Shown here: positions 59,412 through 60,757 of the stretch, piece by piece | Layout of the letters: the number at the start of each line of letters is the position of its first letter | Numbering within the stretch: the first letter of the stretch is position 1 | Assembly: GCA_944363785.1 (NCBI GenBank) | Contig: CALVVF010000008.1 | Coordinates: 1-60,757, forward strand | Reading direction: 5' to 3' | DNA from: an uncultured Bacilli bacterium | Lineage (GTDB): Bacteria; Bacillota_I; Bacilli_A; RF39; UBA660 | DNA: 60,757 bases | The notes under the pieces: generated by a model | Database searches by the model: none | What the model saw: the letters and a program-made list of their open reading frames with translations, nothing else | What the model was told of the DNA's origin: nothing | Program-made: the position numbers and the translations under genes

Positions 59412-60605
59412 TTAATTTTGAGCAAGTGTATAAGTATCTCTGGCAATCATCAATTCTTCATCAGTCGCTACTACATAAACAGGAATCTTCGATTCAGAAG
59501 AAGTAATAACACCCTCGACTCCTTTTCTAACAATAGTCTGATTATTTTTCTCTTCATCTAACACAATACCAAGTGAAGTAAGTTTCTTCAAAGTTTCTCC
59601 ACGAATAATCGTATCGTTTTCACCACCACCAGCAGTGAAACAAATCGCATCAACTTTGCCATCTAATTTAACATAATATTTCGCAATATACTCGACGATC
59701 TTTTCTGTATACATATCAAAAGCAAGCAATACTTTTTCCTCATTAGCTTCATAAGCACGATCTAAATCACGTAAGTCACTCATTCCCGCAATCGCTTCTA
59801 ACCCACTCTCACGATTTAACATACTATCTAGTTTATCTAAGTTATAACCAGTCTTTTTCATCACATAAGAAAGCATAGTATAATCGATATCTCCACTACG
59901 AGTACCCATCATAATACCAGCATTAGGCGTAAATCCCATTGAAGTATCAATACATTTACCTTCTTTAATAGCGGTAATAGAAGCTCCATTACCAATATGA
60001 CAAGTAATTAAATTAGGATTATCTTTCTTTAAAAGTTCTGTCATCTTTAACGTAATAAACTTATGACTCAATCCATGGAACCCATATTTACGTACATGAT
60101 ATTTAATATACCATTCATAAGGAACAGGATATAAATAATTAACTTCCTTCATCGTTTGATGAAAAGCAGTATCAAAGCAACCTACTTGAATAGCATCAGG
60201 AATTGCTTTTTGAAATGCTTTAACCCCAACCAAATTAGCCGGATTGTGAAGAGGAGCCAAATCAGAAATATTTTCAATTTCTTGAATTACTCGCTCATTC
60301 ATCACTACACTACTAGAATATAAATTACCACCGTGAACAATACGATGTCCCACTGCTTCAATTTCATCCAAAGACTGAATTAATCCAGCGGAAACCAATT
60401 CTTTTAATAAAACATTAACCGCAGTAGTATGGTTTTCTAAAGGTAAATTCTTCTGAATCTTCTCTTCTCCGATACGAATACTGTAATTACTACCCTCTAA
60501 ACCAATTCTTTCCATCGTTCCTTTCATTAATACTTTCTCTTCAGGCATTTCGTAAAGACGAAATTTTAATGTCGAACTACCAGCATTGACTGACAAAATT
60601 TTCAT
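59412..60605 (-). CDS. ackA: Acetate kinase (copy 2)
   Basis: A 397-residue acetate kinase with the family motifs NAGSSTLKF, GHRIVHGGN, CFDTAFHQTM, GLSHKFI and GFTPNAGIMMGTRSGDID. It differs at many positions from copy 1, so it is an old paralog rather than a recent duplicate. It could serve acetate or a related acyl phosphate such as propionate. ATG follows AAAGGAGAG; its promoter is at 60625-60654. It is monocistronic with its own terminator. It marks the right end of the surface island. Confidence 0.95.
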   Translation of the reverse strand: MKILSVNAGSSTLKFRLYEMPEEKVLMKGTMERIGLEGSNYSIRIGEEKIQKNLPLENHTTAVNVLLKELVSAGLIQSLDEIEAVGHRIVHGGNLYSSSVVMNERVIQEIENISDLAPLHNPANLVGVKAFQKAIPDAIQVGCFDTAFHQTMKEVNYLYPVPYEWYIKYHVRKYGFHGLSHKFITLKMTELLKKDNPNLITCHIGNGASITAIKEGKCIDTSMGFTPNAGIMMGTRSGDIDYTMLSYVMKKTGYNLDKLDSMLNRESGLEAIAGMSDLRDLDRAYEANEEKVLLAFDMYTEKIVEYIAKYYVKLDGKVDAICFTAGGGENDTIIRGETLKKLTSLGIVLDEEKNNQTIVRKGVEGVITSSESKIPVYVVATDEELMIARDTYTLAQN

Positions 60606-60624
60606 AATATCTCTCCTTTTACTT

Positions 60625-60654
60625 ATTATACTATTAATATTTTTTAAAAGCCAA
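60625..60654 (-). promoter_or_regulatory. Promoter of ackA copy 2
   Basis: Minus-strand TTGGCT and TATAAT with an 18-base spacer, about 20 bases before the start codon. Confidence 0.5.
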
Positions 60655-60757
60655 TAATATTTTAAAAAGAAAGATCACTATTGTTGAGTTACAATTGATG
60701 TGAGACTAAGATGGTATACAAAAAGCGATTAATGCCTTAAAATGTTAATTGACCAAA

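Noticed and set aside
1..60757. Mycoplasma-type UGA=Trp code
   Set aside because: All long frames end normally at TGA, TAA or TAG and Trp is TGG; no in-frame TGA within conserved genes.
1..60757. IS elements, prophage genes, tRNA genes or integrase near the surface island
   Set aside because: None recognised on either strand by motif or cloverleaf pattern.

Overview
The window reads as a chromosomal segment of a low-GC, spore-forming Bacillota (Bacilli or Mollicutes-related gut type). Reasons: the rodZ-like/pgsA/recA/rny order, gpsB next to class B rnpB, recU-ponA, a SufS/SufU pair, RNase J and RNase Y, strong GGAGG ribosome binding sites, and sporulation genes (spoIVA, spoVIF, two CotF-type coat proteins, two YjcZ-type mini-proteins). 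The standard code fits: Trp is TGG throughout. I cannot name the genus from sequence alone.

Region 1 (1-31.2 kb) is mostly core. It holds an XRE regulator, ssb, sufU/sufS, coat genes, HIT protein, prsA, rnj, rny, recA, pgsA, a RodZ-like gene, rnpB, gpsB, a glycerophosphodiesterase, recU-ponA, a ZIP transporter, nth, dnaD, cca, hup, spoIVA, spoVIF, der, engB, an NrnA-like DHH phosphoesterase and ackA. It is compact: many intrinsic terminators overlap stop codons, rnpB starts inside the gpsB stop codon, and two ribosome binding sites (ZIP gene, spoVIF) sit inside terminator-like hairpins. Between a degenerate DnaQ-like gene and spoIVA lies a 480-base gap. It carries what looks like a type I toxin-antitoxin cassette with Fst/par-like architecture: a 27-residue hydrophobic peptide, a sequestered Shine-Dalgarno, 5'/3' long-range complementarity, and a convergent antisense RNA with its own 17-spaced promoter.

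Region 2 (31.3-58.3 kb) is an accessory surface-structure island. It encodes seven or more small secreted proteins with one N-terminal membrane segment and TasA/camelysin-like features, two SipW-type (Ser-His) signal peptidases, a third degenerate one, a membrane-anchored McrB-like AAA+ ATPase with a DUF2357-like partner, several unrecognised helper proteins, and a 2740-residue YGGGN-repeat beta-helix-like protein. Three paralogs in it join a TasA-like N-terminal half to a C-type-lectin-like C-terminal half. They end in 120-base cassettes, collinear without indels, in which the codon differences fall on positions 1 and 2 while the third base stays C. That is the signature left by diversity-generating retroelements (DGRs). 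No reverse transcriptase or template repeat is visible here, so a driver would have to act in trans. One of the three is cut by a single in-frame ochre codon.

Region 3 (58.5-60.8 kb) has a protein built from two tandem copies of an unrecognised domain and a second, divergent acetate kinase. The surface island is thus bracketed by two ackA paralogs on the same strand. No tRNA, IS element, prophage gene or CRISPR array was seen.
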